Assembly (NCBI GenBank): GCA_035523875.1
Contig: DATKPY010000029.1
Coordinates: 62,001 to 126,000, forward strand
From: JASHUC01 sp035523875
Lineage (GTDB): Bacteria; Pseudomonadota; Gammaproteobacteria; Steroidobacterales; Steroidobacteraceae
Direction: 5' to 3'
Length of the DNA: 64,000 nt
Shown here in pieces: positions 1-8,560 of the stretch (its first letter is position 1; the number at the start of each line of letters is the position of its first letter). A model generated the notes under the pieces. It was not told the origin of the DNA and searched no databases. It worked only from the letters and a program-made list of their open reading frames with translations. A program made the translations under genes and the position numbers.

Positions 1-171
1 CACGGGCGAGAGCCGCCCGACGAGATCCCGCGTGAGGGGGACCGACTCGGCATGCACGGCCACCACGCCCACTTCCGGAGGCGCCTGCGGCGCGTGCTGC
101 GGGGCCCGGCTGCATGCCGCAGTGAGTATCAGCGCTGCCGCGAGCGCGGCGCGCGAGAGCAGTAACCGCAT
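1..171 (-). CDS. RND efflux periplasmic adaptor (membrane fusion protein), N-terminal 57 residues only
   Basis: This is the start of a minus-strand gene cut by the window edge; the 57 codons from the ATG at 171 are all open. The product begins with two Arg and a hydrophobic stretch ending in LTAAC, a lipoprotein-type signal. An Ala/Pro/Gln-rich linker follows, then PEVGVVAVHAESVPLTRDL and VGRLSPV. That last stretch resembles the first beta strands of AcrA/MexA-type adaptors, which bridge an RND pump and an outer-membrane channel in the periplasm. It is transcribed away from the aldehyde dehydrogenase gene. The family call rests on about 30 residues; HlyD-type adaptors of other exporters are possible. 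Confidence 0.7.
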   Translation of the reverse strand, partial: MRLLLSRAALAAALILTAACSRAPQHAPQAPPEVGVVAVHAESVPLTRDLVGRLSPV

Positions 172-216
172 GGGGGTGGCTTCGGGTCCGTGAAAAGCGA
201 TGTGCCGTTCGGAAGC

Positions 217-222
217 ATTCTA
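217..222 (-). promoter_or_regulatory. possible -10 box for the efflux adaptor gene
   Basis: Read on the minus strand the hexamer is TAGAAT, the same -10 form seen upstream of rimP, rpsO and gyrA here. Transcription would start near 210, about 40 bases before the adaptor ATG. No convincing -35 is present. The rest of the 172-416 gap shows no gene; TTTACT near 272 and a minus-strand TTGACG at 287-282 are isolated hexamers without a partner at the right distance. Confidence 0.3.
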
Positions 223-416
223 TCGAACCCGGCAGCAGGACGCGCCGCCGCATGCCCGGATCGCCGATCGCTTTACTCGACCGTCAAGTCAGTCTCAACG
301 CGCTAGCATACCTTCCCTGGGCCCGCTCGCCGCACCGCGGTGCGTTGATCGGCCCAGTCAACTGATGCAGGATTCCCGCGTCGCGCCGCGCGGTGCGCAT
401 TGCGGAGTGCGAGAAG

Positions 417-1862
417 ATGGTCGCTACGAGCCCCCGAGACCCGCTCCCGGTGCGCAACCCGCGCACCGGGGAGATCGACCTCACCATTACGCCCGCCTCG
501 GAGCCCGAGATCGCGGCGCTCTGCGCGCGGCTGCGCGGGGCGCAGCGCCATTGGGCCGACGCGCCCCTCGAGCACCGGATCGCCGTCATGCGGCGCTGGG
601 CCGAGCGGCTGAAGGCGCACCGCGCGGCGCTCGTCGAGGCCGACTCGATCGACACCGGCTACGGGCAGATCTCGCGCGTCGCTCCGGACATGGTGATCGG
701 GGCCGTCACGCGCTTGGCCGCGCACGCGCCGGCCGTGCTGCAGCAGGCGCGGCGCTCGGGGAAATCCCCGCCCATGCCGCACGTTCACTTCGACACGAAC
801 CTCAAGCCCTATCCGCTGCTCGGGGTGATCGGACCGTGGAACGCGCCGCTCATGCTCTCCACGCTCCATGCGATTCCAGCGCTCTACGCGGGGTGTGCGG
901 TGATCGTCAAGCCGAGCGAGATCGCGCCGCGGTTCGTGCGCCCGATGATGCAGACGATCGCCGAGGTGCCCGAGCTCGCCGCCGTGCTCACATTCGTGGT
1001 GGGCGATGCGGCGACGGGCGAGGCGATCATCGAGCACGTCGATATCGTCAACTTCACCGGCAGCGTCCCGAACGGGCGCAAGGTGGCCGAGGCGTGCGCG
1101 CGGCGCTTCATCCCCGCGATGCTCGAGCTCGGGGGCAAGGATCCCGTCGTCATCACCGAGACCGCGGACCTCGAGCACGCCGCCAAGGCGGTGGTGCGGG
1201 GAGCGGTGACCAGCACCGGCCAGGTGTGCTTCTCGATCGAGCGGATCTATGTGCACGAGAGCGTCCACGACCGCTTCGTCGAGCGGCTGATCGCGGAGAG
1301 CGCGCGCGTCGAGCTCAACTACCCCGATCCGGCGCGCGGCCAGATCGGTCCGTTCATCTCCGCGCGCCAGGCCGCAATCGTCGATGAGCACATCGAGGAT
1401 GCGCTCGCCAAGGGGGCGCAGCTGCGCTGCGGCGGCAAATCGGTGAATCTCGGCGGCGGGCTCTACATGTATCCGACCGTGCTCGTCGAGGTGAACCATG
1501 GGATGAAGATCATGCGCGATGAGACCTTCGGGCCGGTAATGCCGGTGATGCGCTATCGCACGGCGGAGGAGGCGGTGCATCTCGCAAACGATACGGACTA
1601 CGGACTTTCGGCCGCCGTGATCGCCGGCAGCGAGGCCGAGGCGCGCCGGATCGCCGATCGGCTGGAAGCAGGCGTGGTGAGCGTGCAGGACACGTTTCTC
1701 ACCTTCGCGGGCTTCGGCGTCGCCGAGTGGGAATCGTTCAAATACTCCGGCATGGGTGGCCGCAGCGCGGGCCTGCTCGCCTTCATGCGCAAGCAAGCCG
1801 TGCTCGTCAATACCGCGGAGCCCGCGAGCATGGTCGAGGAGCCGCTCAAGGCGACGGCGTGA
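417..1862 (+). CDS. NAD(P)-dependent aldehyde dehydrogenase family protein
   Basis: Oxidises an aldehyde to the carboxylate in the cytoplasm; the substrate cannot be read from sequence. In the 481-residue form starting at ATG 417, the family residues are the oxyanion Asn in GPWNAP (near 142), the general base Glu in LELGGKD (near 237) and the nucleophilic Cys in GQVCFSIE (near 271). The NAD fold includes VNFTGSVPNGR. Length is normal for the family. ATG 417 is preferred because GGAG lies at 404-407; an in-frame GTG at 393 would add eight residues. Just upstream is the divergent efflux adaptor, and downstream a small secreted protein. PobA two genes on suggests, weakly, an aromatic-aldehyde substrate. 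Confidence 0.9.
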   Translation: MVATSPRDPLPVRNPRTGEIDLTITPASEPEIAALCARLRGAQRHWADAPLEHRIAVMRRWAERLKAHRAALVEADSIDTGYGQISRVAPDMVIGAVTRLAAHAPAVLQQARRSGKSPPMPHVHFDTNLKPYPLLGVIGPWNAPLMLSTLHAIPALYAGCAVIVKPSEIAPRFVRPMMQTIAEVPELAAVLTFVVGDAATGEAIIEHVDIVNFTGSVPNGRKVAEACARRFIPAMLELGGKDPVVITETADLEHAAKAVVRGAVTSTGQVCFSIERIYVHESVHDRFVERLIAESARVELNYPDPARGQIGPFISARQAAIVDEHIEDALAKGAQLRCGGKSVNLGGGLYMYPTVLVEVNHGMKIMRDETFGPVMPVMRYRTAEEAVHLANDTDYGLSAAVIAGSEAEARRIADRLEAGVVSVQDTFLTFAGFGVAEWESFKYSGMGGRSAGLLAFMRKQAVLVNTAEPASMVEEPLKATA

Positions 1863-1892
1863 GCCGGTGCACCCCCCCGCGCGCGCCGACGG

Positions 1893-1898
1893 TACAAT
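1893..1898 (+). promoter_or_regulatory. possible -10 box (TACAAT) for the 1946 gene
   Basis: TACAAT sits about 48 bases before the ATG at 1946, placing a start near 1905 and leaving room for the GGAGG ribosome site at 1930-1934. The expected -35 position (1870-1875, CACCCC) does not match consensus, so this is only a candidate. Confidence 0.35.
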
Positions 1899-1945
1899 GC
1901 TTGCAGCCTGAACTGACAAGGCGTGAATCGGAGGCTCGACCACCC

Positions 1946-2383
1946 ATGCGCAAGATGCTCACCACGGCGCTCCTCCCCGCGACCGCCCTACTCTTTCTCG
2001 GCAGCACCGTCGCCCACGCGGACGACGATTTGAAGTGCACGATGTCCTTCTCGATGAAGGGATGGTCCGCTTTCTATCAGACGGCATCCGGCTACGGCAC
2101 GATCCGCTGCAGCGACGGACGCTCGATGCACGTGCGCTTGCGCGCGAAGGGCGGGGGTCTCACGGTTGGCAAGTCCGTCGAGGCCGGTCACGGGCAGTTC
2201 TCGGACGTGGCGCGCATCGACCAGCTCCTCGGCTCCTACCTCGATGCGCGCGCGCACGCCGGAGCGGTCAACTCGGCACAGGTGCAGGTGATGACCAACG
2301 GCCCGGTGTCCTTGGCGCTCTCCGCCCAGGGCCACGGCTGGGGCCTCGGCGTCTCCTTTGGGGAGCTCAAGATCGAGCGCTGA
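1946..2383 (+). CDS. small secreted protein of unknown function
   Basis: A 145-residue protein with a clear Sec signal: MRK, a hydrophobic core, and cleavage probably after VAHA. The mature part is Gly- and Ser-rich with alternating polar and hydrophobic residues (for example SGYGTIRCSDGRSM and GHGWGLGVSFGEL), suggesting a beta-rich periplasmic domain. Two Cys remain after cleavage (in LKCTM and TIRCSD) and could pair. The ATG at 1946 has GGAGG at 1930-1934; a longer in-frame ORF runs upstream but would bury the signal peptide. It resembles small glycine-rich periplasmic DUF proteins, but I do not recognise the family. It ends three bases before the pobA start, so the two are probably co-expressed. 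Confidence 0.75.
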   Translation: MRKMLTTALLPATALLFLGSTVAHADDDLKCTMSFSMKGWSAFYQTASGYGTIRCSDGRSMHVRLRAKGGGLTVGKSVEAGHGQFSDVARIDQLLGSYLDARAHAGAVNSAQVQVMTNGPVSLALSAQGHGWGLGVSFGELKIER

Positions 2384-2386
2384 GAC

Positions 2387-3583
2387 TTGAGGATTGCCGA
2401 GCGCGCAGCCCTGCGCACCCAAGTCGCGATCATCGGCGGTGGCCCTGCGGGACTGCTGCTCGGGCAGCTGCTCCATCGCTCGGGAATCGCGAACGTCATC
2501 CTCGAGCGGCGCAGTGCGGAGTACGTCCTCGGCCGCATCCGCGCCGGGATCATCGAGCCGGGCACCGTCGCGCTCCTCGAGACCGTGGGCGCGGCCGAGC
2601 GGCTGCACCGCGAAGGCCTCGTTCACGAAGGCATCGAGATCGCCTTCGCCGGGGCGCGTCATCGGGTGGATTTCCGCGCGCTCACCGGCAAGGCGGTGAC
2701 CGTCTACGGCCAGACCGAGATCACGCGCGATCTGATGGATGCGCGCACCGCGGCGGGCTTGGCGACGCTCTACGAGACCGACGGCGTCGCGCTCGAGGAT
2801 CTGGAGGGCTCGCGGCCGAGCGTCGTTTTCCAGCGCGACGGGGCCGCGGGGCGCCTGGAGTGCGAGTTCATCGCCGGCTGCGACGGTTTTCACGGCGTCA
2901 GCCGGCGCAGCATCCCCGCCTCGGTGCAGAGAAGCTTCGAGCGGGTCTACCCGTTCGGCTGGCTCGGGGTGCTGGTCGATGAGCCGCCGCCGTCGCACGA
3001 GCTCATCTACGTCAATCACGAGCGCGGCTTCGCGCTCTGCTCGATGCGCTCGGCGACACGCAGCCGCCTCTACCTGCAGTGCGGCCTCGACGAGCCGATC
3101 GACGAGTGGCCCGACGCGCGCTTCTACGAGGAGCTCGCGCGCCGGCTCGATCGCGAGGCGGCTGCGAGACTCACGCCCGGCCGCTCGCTCGAGAAGAGCG
3201 TGGCACCGCTTCGCAGCTTCGTGAGCGAGCCGCTGCGCCACGGGCGGCTCTATCTCGCCGGGGATGCCGCGCACATCGTTCCGCCGACCGGAGCCAAGGG
3301 GCTCAACCTCGCCGCAAGCGACGTCTACTTCCTCTGGCAGGGGCTCGATGAGCACTTTCGGCGCGGCTCCTCGAGCGCGCTCGAGGCCTATTCCGAGCGG
3401 ACGCTGACGCGCGTGTGGCGCGCCGAGCGGTTCTCCTGGTGGATGACCTCGCTCCTGCACCGCTTTCCCGAGCACAGTGGCTTCGATCGGCGCATCCAGC
3501 GGGCCGAGCTCGAGTACCTCGTCTCCTCGCCCGCCGCGATGAGCGCGCTCGCGGAGAATTACGTCGGACTCGCACTCGAGTGA
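2387..3583 (+). CDS. pobA: 4-hydroxybenzoate 3-monooxygenase
   Basis: FAD-dependent hydroxylase converting 4-hydroxybenzoate to protocatechuate with NADPH and O2, feeding the beta-ketoadipate route. The 398-residue length matches PobA (about 394). The FAD-binding GGGPAGLL is near residue 17, VLGRIRAGIIEPGTV follows, and the second FAD motif is GDAAHIVPPTGAKGLNLAA. The only usable start is TTG 2387, since no in-frame ATG or GTG lies near the N-terminus. It begins three bases after the preceding stop, so translation may be coupled to it. No protocatechuate dioxygenase or PobR-type regulator is nearby. Other group A flavin hydroxylases are less likely given the near-complete PobA-like pattern. 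Confidence 0.92.
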   Translation: MRIAERAALRTQVAIIGGGPAGLLLGQLLHRSGIANVILERRSAEYVLGRIRAGIIEPGTVALLETVGAAERLHREGLVHEGIEIAFAGARHRVDFRALTGKAVTVYGQTEITRDLMDARTAAGLATLYETDGVALEDLEGSRPSVVFQRDGAAGRLECEFIAGCDGFHGVSRRSIPASVQRSFERVYPFGWLGVLVDEPPPSHELIYVNHERGFALCSMRSATRSRLYLQCGLDEPIDEWPDARFYEELARRLDREAAARLTPGRSLEKSVAPLRSFVSEPLRHGRLYLAGDAAHIVPPTGAKGLNLAASDVYFLWQGLDEHFRRGSSSALEAYSERTLTRVWRAERFSWWMTSLLHRFPEHSGFDRRIQRAELEYLVSSPAAMSALAENYVGLALE

Positions 3584-3622
3584 GGCGCGGCGCGAGCGCG
3601 GCCGCGCCGCAGAGCGCCTGCC

Positions 3623-3656
3623 TGTGCTTAAGCTCAAGTCTGTGCTCGAGCTCGAG
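3623..3656 (+). repeat. two tandem 16-base near-repeats, period 18
   Basis: TGTGCTTAAGCTCAAG at 3623-3638 is followed by TGTGCTCGAGCTCGAG at 3641-3656, matching at 13 of 16 positions. Each copy is partly self-complementary (AGCT core). It lies just after pobA and well upstream of the rimP promoter. I see no gene in 3584-3765; function unknown. Confidence 0.6.
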
Positions 3657-3765
3657 GCCGTGAACGGGGCGATTGGGGACGGGATCGGGCGGGGCGGTCT
3701 CCCCGGTCCCCGCGGGTCGGCGCGGCCGCGCGGGGCGCGGGAGCGGGGCGAAATGCGCATCAGAG

Positions 3766-3794
3766 TTTACGCCCCGAGGCCGCTGCCGTAGAAT
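3766..3794 (+). promoter_or_regulatory. promoter of the rimP-nusA-infB operon
   Basis: TTTACG (3766-3771), a 17-base spacer and TAGAAT (3789-3794) form a strong sigma-70 promoter. Transcription should start near 3801 and run through the leader hairpins into rimP. A matching box (TTGTGA, 17 bases, TAGAAT) precedes rpsO. Confidence 0.7.
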
Positions 3795-3873
3795 GCGCGC
3801 CCTCGGTGGGTGGGGTGCTTCGGGCCCAACCCCGTCGGCGGACCGGACAGGCTCGCCGAGTGTTCGACGGTGG

Positions 3874-3902
3874 AAGCCCCCCGAGGGGCTTTTTCTTTTT
3901 TT
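3874..3902 (+). terminator. intrinsic terminator within the rimP leader
   Basis: AAGCCCC pairs with GGGGCTT around the loop CCGA (3881-3884), followed by TTTTC and seven T. This is a textbook rho-independent terminator lying between promoter and gene, so it must be read through conditionally for rimP to be expressed. Confidence 0.8.
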
Positions 3903-3949
3903 GGGGTCCTCACCGCCCATGCGAGCGGTGCGGGACGCTCGAGCGGAAG

Positions 3950-3971
3950 TGGGCCTTAGGGCCCATTTTTT
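3950..3971 (+). terminator. second terminator-like hairpin just before rimP
   Basis: TGGGCC (3950-3955) pairs with GGCCCA (3960-3965), loop TTAG, followed directly by six T. It ends about 12 bases before the AGGAG at 3984-3988, so it could also affect access to the ribosome site. Confidence 0.65.
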
Positions 3972-3997
3972 GTTTTCGGCGACAGGAGCTTGGGCGA

Positions 3998-4498
3998 ATG
4001 GCGGCGGTCTTGCGTGAGCGGCTCGTCGCCCTCATTGAGCCGTTGCTGGCTCAACTGGGCTACGAGCTCGTGGAGCTCGAATACGCCCCGTCACGGGGGC
4101 GCGGGGCGGTGCGGATCTTCATCGACAAGCCCGAAGGTGTCGGGCTCGAGGACTGCGAGCGCGTGAGCCGCGAGGTCTCCGCGCTCCTTGACGTCGAGGA
4201 TCCGATCGCCACGGCGTACACGCTCGAGGTGTCCTCGCCGGGCGAGGACCGGGCGCTGCGTACGCGGGCGCACTTCGAGCGCTTCGCCGGGTCGCGTGTG
4301 TTCGTCGAGCTCAACGCGCCGCGCGACGGGCGGCGCCGCTACACCGGCGTGCTGCGCTCGGTGGGCGAGGACGGGGTGACGTTGGAGGTGGATCGGCAGC
4401 TCATCGAGCTGCCGTTCCGCGAAATCGGCAAGGCGCGGCTCGCTGAGCTGCACGGGCTCGCGGCCCAAGACCCACTGAGGAGGTCTTCGAAACTGTGA
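3998..4498 (+). CDS. rimP: ribosome maturation factor RimP
   Basis: Cytoplasmic assembly factor for the 30S subunit. The 166-residue protein has the family N-terminal alpha-beta domain (ELVELEYAPSRGRGAVRIFI, then CERVSREVSALLD, EVSSPGEDRAL) and a C-terminal SH3-like beta domain (RRYTGVLRSV). ATG 3998 is preferred because AGGAG lies at 3984-3988; the longer in-frame ORF from 3806 runs through the leader hairpins. The stop overlaps the nusA GTG by four bases. The C-terminus carries about a dozen extra residues after the domain. Confidence 0.95.
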   Translation: MAAVLRERLVALIEPLLAQLGYELVELEYAPSRGRGAVRIFIDKPEGVGLEDCERVSREVSALLDVEDPIATAYTLEVSSPGEDRALRTRAHFERFAGSRVFVELNAPRDGRRRYTGVLRSVGEDGVTLEVDRQLIELPFREIGKARLAELHGLAAQDPLRRSSKL

Positions 4499-5991
4499 AC
4501 AAGGAAATCCTGATGGTCGTCGATGCCGTCTCGAACGAGAAGGGTGTCGATAAAGAGGTGATCTTCGAGGCGCTCGAGGCCGCACTCGCCTCCGCCACGC
4601 GCAAGAAGCACGGCGAGGAGTGGGACGTGCGCGTCGCCATCGACCGCAAGAGCGGCGACTACGACACGTTCCGCCGCTGGAAGGTGTTCGCGGACGATTC
4701 CACCGAGCTCGAAGCGCCCGAGCGCGAGCTGCGCCTCGATGACGCGCGCGACCTCGACGCCGCGGTCGAGCCGGGCGGCTTCGTCGAGCAGCCGATGGAG
4801 TCGGTCGCCTTCGGCCGCATCGCCGCGCAGCAGGCGAAACAGGTCATCGTCCAGAAGGTGCGCGAAGCCGAGCGCGCCCAGGTGGTCGACGCCTACAAGG
4901 ATCGCGTCGGGCAGCTCGTGAGCGGCGTGGTCAAGCGCGTCGACCGCAACGGGATCTTCGTCGATCTCGGTAACAATGCCGAAGGCTTCGTGCCGCGCAC
5001 CGACATGATTCCGCGCGAGCAGGTGAAGCCGCAGGACCGGATCAAGGCGTATCTGAAAGAGGTGCGTTCGGAGCCGCGCGGCCCGCAGCTGTTTCTCTCG
5101 CGCACGGCGCCGCAGTTCTTGATCGAGCTGTTCAAGCTCGAGGTGCCCGAGGTGGGCCAGGGGCTCATCCAGATCCTGGGCGCCGCGCGCGATGCGGGCG
5201 TGCGCGCCAAGATCGCCGTGCGCAGCAACGACCCCCGCATCGATCCGGTCGGGGCCTGCGTCGGCATGCGCGGCTCGCGCGTGCAGGCGGTCTCGAACGA
5301 GATCGCCGGGGAGCGCGTGGACATCATTCCCTACGACGAGAATCCGGCCCAGTTCGTCATCAACGCGATGTCGCCGGCCGAGGTGATGTCGATCGTCGTC
5401 GACGAGGACTCCCACAGCATCGACATCGCGGTCTCCGAGGAGAAGCTGTCCCAGGCGATCGGCCGCGGCGGGCAGAACATCCGCCTCGCGAGCCAGCTCA
5501 CCGGCTGGGACCTCAACGTCATGACCGAGTCGGACGCGGATGCGAAGAGCGAGACCGAAGCGCGCGAGCTCGTGCAGACCTTCATGAAGCAGCTCGACGT
5601 GGACGAGGACGTTGCCACGATCCTGGTGCAGGAGGGCTTCTCCACGATCGAGGAGGTGGCTTACGTGCCTCAGGCCGAGCTCATGGCGATCGAGGAGTTC
5701 GACGAGGAGATGGTCAAGGAGCTGCGCAACCGCGCGCGCGACGTGCTGCTCACGCAGGCGATCGCAAGCGAGGAGACGCTCGACCAGTCGATGCCGGCGG
5801 ACGATCTGCTGCTGCTCGAGGGGATGAGCCCGGACCTCGCCCTCGCGCTCGCGCGTCGCGGCGTGCGCACGCGCGAGGATCTCGCGGAGCAGTCGATCGA
5901 TGACCTCTCCGACATCGATGGCCTCGCGGCCGAGGAAGCGGGCCGTCTCATCATGAAAGCGCGTGCCCACTGGTTCGAAGCCGGCCACTGA
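4495..5991 (+). CDS. nusA: transcription termination/antitermination factor NusA
   Basis: Binds RNA polymerase and nascent RNA to control pausing, termination and antitermination. At 498 residues it has the N-terminal polymerase-binding domain (1-125), an S1 domain (from about 138, VKRVDRNGIFVDLGNNAEGF), two KH domains (GACVGMRGSRVQAV and QAIGRGGQNIRLAS) and two C-terminal acidic helical repeats (370-498). The GTG start at 4495 overlaps the rimP stop and is preceded by GAGGAGG at 4477-4483. Two C-terminal repeats are the arrangement known in E. coli and relatives, where they contact the alpha subunit. Confidence 0.97.
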   Translation: MNKEILMVVDAVSNEKGVDKEVIFEALEAALASATRKKHGEEWDVRVAIDRKSGDYDTFRRWKVFADDSTELEAPERELRLDDARDLDAAVEPGGFVEQPMESVAFGRIAAQQAKQVIVQKVREAERAQVVDAYKDRVGQLVSGVVKRVDRNGIFVDLGNNAEGFVPRTDMIPREQVKPQDRIKAYLKEVRSEPRGPQLFLSRTAPQFLIELFKLEVPEVGQGLIQILGAARDAGVRAKIAVRSNDPRIDPVGACVGMRGSRVQAVSNEIAGERVDIIPYDENPAQFVINAMSPAEVMSIVVDEDSHSIDIAVSEEKLSQAIGRGGQNIRLASQLTGWDLNVMTESDADAKSETEARELVQTFMKQLDVDEDVATILVQEGFSTIEEVAYVPQAELMAIEEFDEEMVKELRNRARDVLLTQAIASEETLDQSMPADDLLLLEGMSPDLALALARRGVRTREDLAEQSIDDLSDIDGLAAEEAGRLIMKARAHWFEAGH

Positions 5992-6016
5992 CGAAGGGGG
6001 TCGGGAGGTTTAGCTC

Positions 6017-8560
6017 ATGGCCGACGTAACAGTCTCGCAGTTCGCGCAGGTTCTGAAGGTGCCCGTCGATCGGCTGCTGGTGCAGCTCGATCAGGCGGGG
6101 ATCAAGGTCGCCGGTCCCGAGGATCGCATCAGCGACGAGGCGAAGCTCGAGCTGCTCACTCATCTGCGCCGCAGCCACGGGAGCGAGGAGGACGGAGGCG
6201 CGCCGCGCAAGATCACCCTCAAGCGCAAGACGCACGGCGAGCTCAAGCTCGCGAGCGCGCAGGGCCGGGCGCGCACGGTGAACGTCGAGGTGCGCCGCAA
6301 GCGCGTCTACATCAAGCGCGACGTGCTCGAGGAGCAGGCACGAGCGCAGCAGGAGGATCTCGAGCTCAAGCGGCGCGAGGCGGAGGAGGCCGCGCGGCTC
6401 GAGAGCGAGCGGCTCGAGGCGGAGCGGCGCGAGCGCGAGCGCCTCGAGGCGGAGAACCGCCGGCGGGCCGAGGAGGAGCAGACGCGCAAGCGCGCCCAGG
6501 AGGATGCGCGGCGGGTGGCCGAGCAGCAGGCCCGCGATGAGGCGGAGCGGCGCGAGCGCGAGATCGAGCAGCGCCGCGCGAGCGAGCACGAGCCCCGCGA
6601 GCACGTCGAGCGCCCCGCGGCGGTCCCCGTAGCGGCCGCGCCGGCCGCGGAGACCGAGGAGCGCCAGCCGACGCGCTACGGGCGCGAGGAGCTGCACGTC
6701 ACGACCGACGTGAGCTCGCGGTTCAAGAAGCGCAAGCGGGTGAAGAGCCGCCCGGTGCCGCTCGGCACGGACACGCGCCATGCCTTCGAGATGCCGACCG
6801 CGCCGGTCAAGCGCGAGGTGTCGATCGGGGAGACGATCACCGTCGCCGAGCTCGCGCAGAAGGTGGCGGTGAAGGCGACCGAGGTCATCAAAGCGCTCAT
6901 GAACATGGGCGTGATGGCGACGATCAATCAGCCGATCGATCAGGACACCGCGGTGCTCGTGGTGGAGGAGCTCGGGCACACGGCGAAGCTCCTGAAGGAG
7001 GACCAGATCGAGGTGGGCCTGCAGGGCGCGGCGGGCGCAGCCGCGGAGGCCGAGCCGCGTCCGCCGGTCGTCACCGTGATGGGCCACGTCGATCACGGCA
7101 AGACCTCGCTCCTCGACTACATCCGCCGCACCAAGGTGGCGGCTGGAGAGGCGGGCGGCATCACCCAGCACATCGGCGCCTATCAGGTTGCGAGCGCGAA
7201 GGGCACGATTACCTTCCTCGACACCCCCGGCCACGCCGCCTTCACGGCGATGCGCGCTCGTGGCGCGCGAGTGACCGACGTGGTGGTGCTCGTGGTCGCC
7301 GCCGACGACGGGGTCATGCCGCAGACCATCGAGGCGATCCAGCATGCGCGCGCGGCGAACGTGCCGATCGTCGTCGCCGTGAACAAGATCGACAAGAGCG
7401 ACGCGGATCCGGAGCGTGTGCGCAACGAGCTCGCCAAGCAGGAGGTCATCCCCGAGGAGTGGGGCGGACAGAACATGTTCGTCAACGTCTCGGCGCGCAC
7501 CGGCGCCGGGGTCGACCAGCTGCTCGATGCGATTCTGCTGCAGGCGGAGGTGCTCGAGCTCGCCACCCCGCGCGGCGGGCTCGCGAGCGGCGTGGTGATC
7601 GAGTCGAGCATCGAGAAGGGGCGCGGAGCGGTCGCGACCGTGCTCGTGAAGAGGGGGACGTTGCGCATGGGCGATCCGATCCTCGCAGGAGCGGAGTTCG
7701 GGCGCGTGCGCGCGATGTTCGATGAGAACGGTCAACCGGTCGAGCAGGCCCCGCCGTCCACACCCGTCGCGGTGCTCGGGCTCTCCGGAGCGCCGAATGC
7801 GGGCGACGAGCTCCTCGCCGTGGAGAGTGAGCGCAAGGCGCGCGAGGTGGGCCTCTACCGGCAGGGCAAGTTCCGCGACGTGAAGCTCGCGCGCCAGACG
7901 ACGCGCGCCGAGGACGCGTTCTCGCAGCTCGAGGCGGACAAGGCCGGCGTCATCGCGATCCTGCTCAAGGCCGACGTGCAGGGGAGCGTGGAGGCGCTGC
8001 GCGATGCGCTCACCAAGCTCTCGACGGAGGAGATCCAGGTGAAGGTGATCGCGAGCGGCGTGGGCGGCATCACGATCTCCGACGTGCAGCTCGCCGCGGC
8101 CTCCAAAGCGCGCATCATCGGATTCAACGTCCGCGCGGATGCCGGGGCACGCGATGCGCTCAAGGAAACGGGCGTCGAGGTTCGCTACTACAGCATCATC
8201 TACGAAGCGATCGACGACGTGAAACAGATGATGAGCGGTCTGTTGCAGCCGGAGATCAAGGAGCAGATCGTGGGCATCGCGCAAGTGCGCGAGGTATTCC
8301 GCTCGAGCAAGTTCGGAGTGGTCGCCGGGTGCCTGGTGACCGAGGGCTCGGTGCGGCGCAACCACCCGATCCGCGTGCTGCGCGACAACGTCGTTATCTT
8401 CGAGGGCGCGCTCGAATCGCTGCGCCGCTTCAAGGACGATGTGGGCGAGGTGCGCGCCGGCACGGAGTGCGGCATCGGAGTGCGCAACTACCAGGACGTG
8501 CGCGTCGGCGACCAGATCGAGTGCTTCTCGCGCATCGAGGTGGCACGTACCGTGCAATGA
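6017..8560 (+). CDS. infB: translation initiation factor IF-2
   Basis: GTPase that places initiator tRNA on the 30S subunit and promotes subunit joining. At 847 residues it begins with an IF2-N domain (1-50), has a long charged Arg/Glu coiled-coil linker (about 95-200), a second IF2-N domain (about 270-320), then the G domain with GHVDHGKTS near 354, DTPGHAAF and NKID, and the C-terminal domains that hold fMet-tRNA. GGGAGG at 6003-6008 serves the ATG at 6017. Its stop overlaps the rbfA start (ATGA). Confidence 0.97.
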   Translation: MADVTVSQFAQVLKVPVDRLLVQLDQAGIKVAGPEDRISDEAKLELLTHLRRSHGSEEDGGAPRKITLKRKTHGELKLASAQGRARTVNVEVRRKRVYIKRDVLEEQARAQQEDLELKRREAEEAARLESERLEAERRERERLEAENRRRAEEEQTRKRAQEDARRVAEQQARDEAERREREIEQRRASEHEPREHVERPAAVPVAAAPAAETEERQPTRYGREELHVTTDVSSRFKKRKRVKSRPVPLGTDTRHAFEMPTAPVKREVSIGETITVAELAQKVAVKATEVIKALMNMGVMATINQPIDQDTAVLVVEELGHTAKLLKEDQIEVGLQGAAGAAAEAEPRPPVVTVMGHVDHGKTSLLDYIRRTKVAAGEAGGITQHIGAYQVASAKGTITFLDTPGHAAFTAMRARGARVTDVVVLVVAADDGVMPQTIEAIQHARAANVPIVVAVNKIDKSDADPERVRNELAKQEVIPEEWGGQNMFVNVSARTGAGVDQLLDAILLQAEVLELATPRGGLASGVVIESSIEKGRGAVATVLVKRGTLRMGDPILAGAEFGRVRAMFDENGQPVEQAPPSTPVAVLGLSGAPNAGDELLAVESERKAREVGLYRQGKFRDVKLARQTTRAEDAFSQLEADKAGVIAILLKADVQGSVEALRDALTKLSTEEIQVKVIASGVGGITISDVQLAAASKARIIGFNVRADAGARDALKETGVEVRYYSIIYEAIDDVKQMMSGLLQPEIKEQIVGIAQVREVFRSSKFGVVAGCLVTEGSVRRNHPIRVLRDNVVIFEGALESLRRFKDDVGEVRAGTECGIGVRNYQDVRVGDQIECFSRIEVARTVQ

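Larger units (their letters stand above)
3801..3972 (+). promoter_or_regulatory. rimP leader with two terminator-like hairpins (probable attenuator)
   Basis: About 200 bases separate the predicted start from the rimP ATG. They contain a GC-rich 5' region (GGTGGGTGGGG pairing potentially with CCCAACCCC), then an intrinsic terminator, then a second hairpin with a T run. A leader with conserved bases and a rho-independent terminator before rimP-nusA-infB is described in gammaproteobacteria (the rimP-leader family); this region fits by position and architecture. A plausible role is feedback of the operon by NusA or a ribosomal product. I cannot run a covariance search, so membership is inferred. 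Confidence 0.5.

Noticed and set aside
3801..3972. SRP RNA (4.5S) or an initiator tRNA before rimP
   Set aside because: I looked for the conserved SRP core GGAAG/AGCAG and for tRNA arms and CCA. Neither is present; only hairpins with T runs are found.
5951..8557. Very long minus-strand ORF (868 codons) opposite infB
   Set aside because: It is in the antisense frame of a certain gene; GC-rich third positions create long open antisense frames. It is Leu/Arg/His-rich with no domain. The same holds for 303-1943, 4339-5988, 17118-18950 and others.
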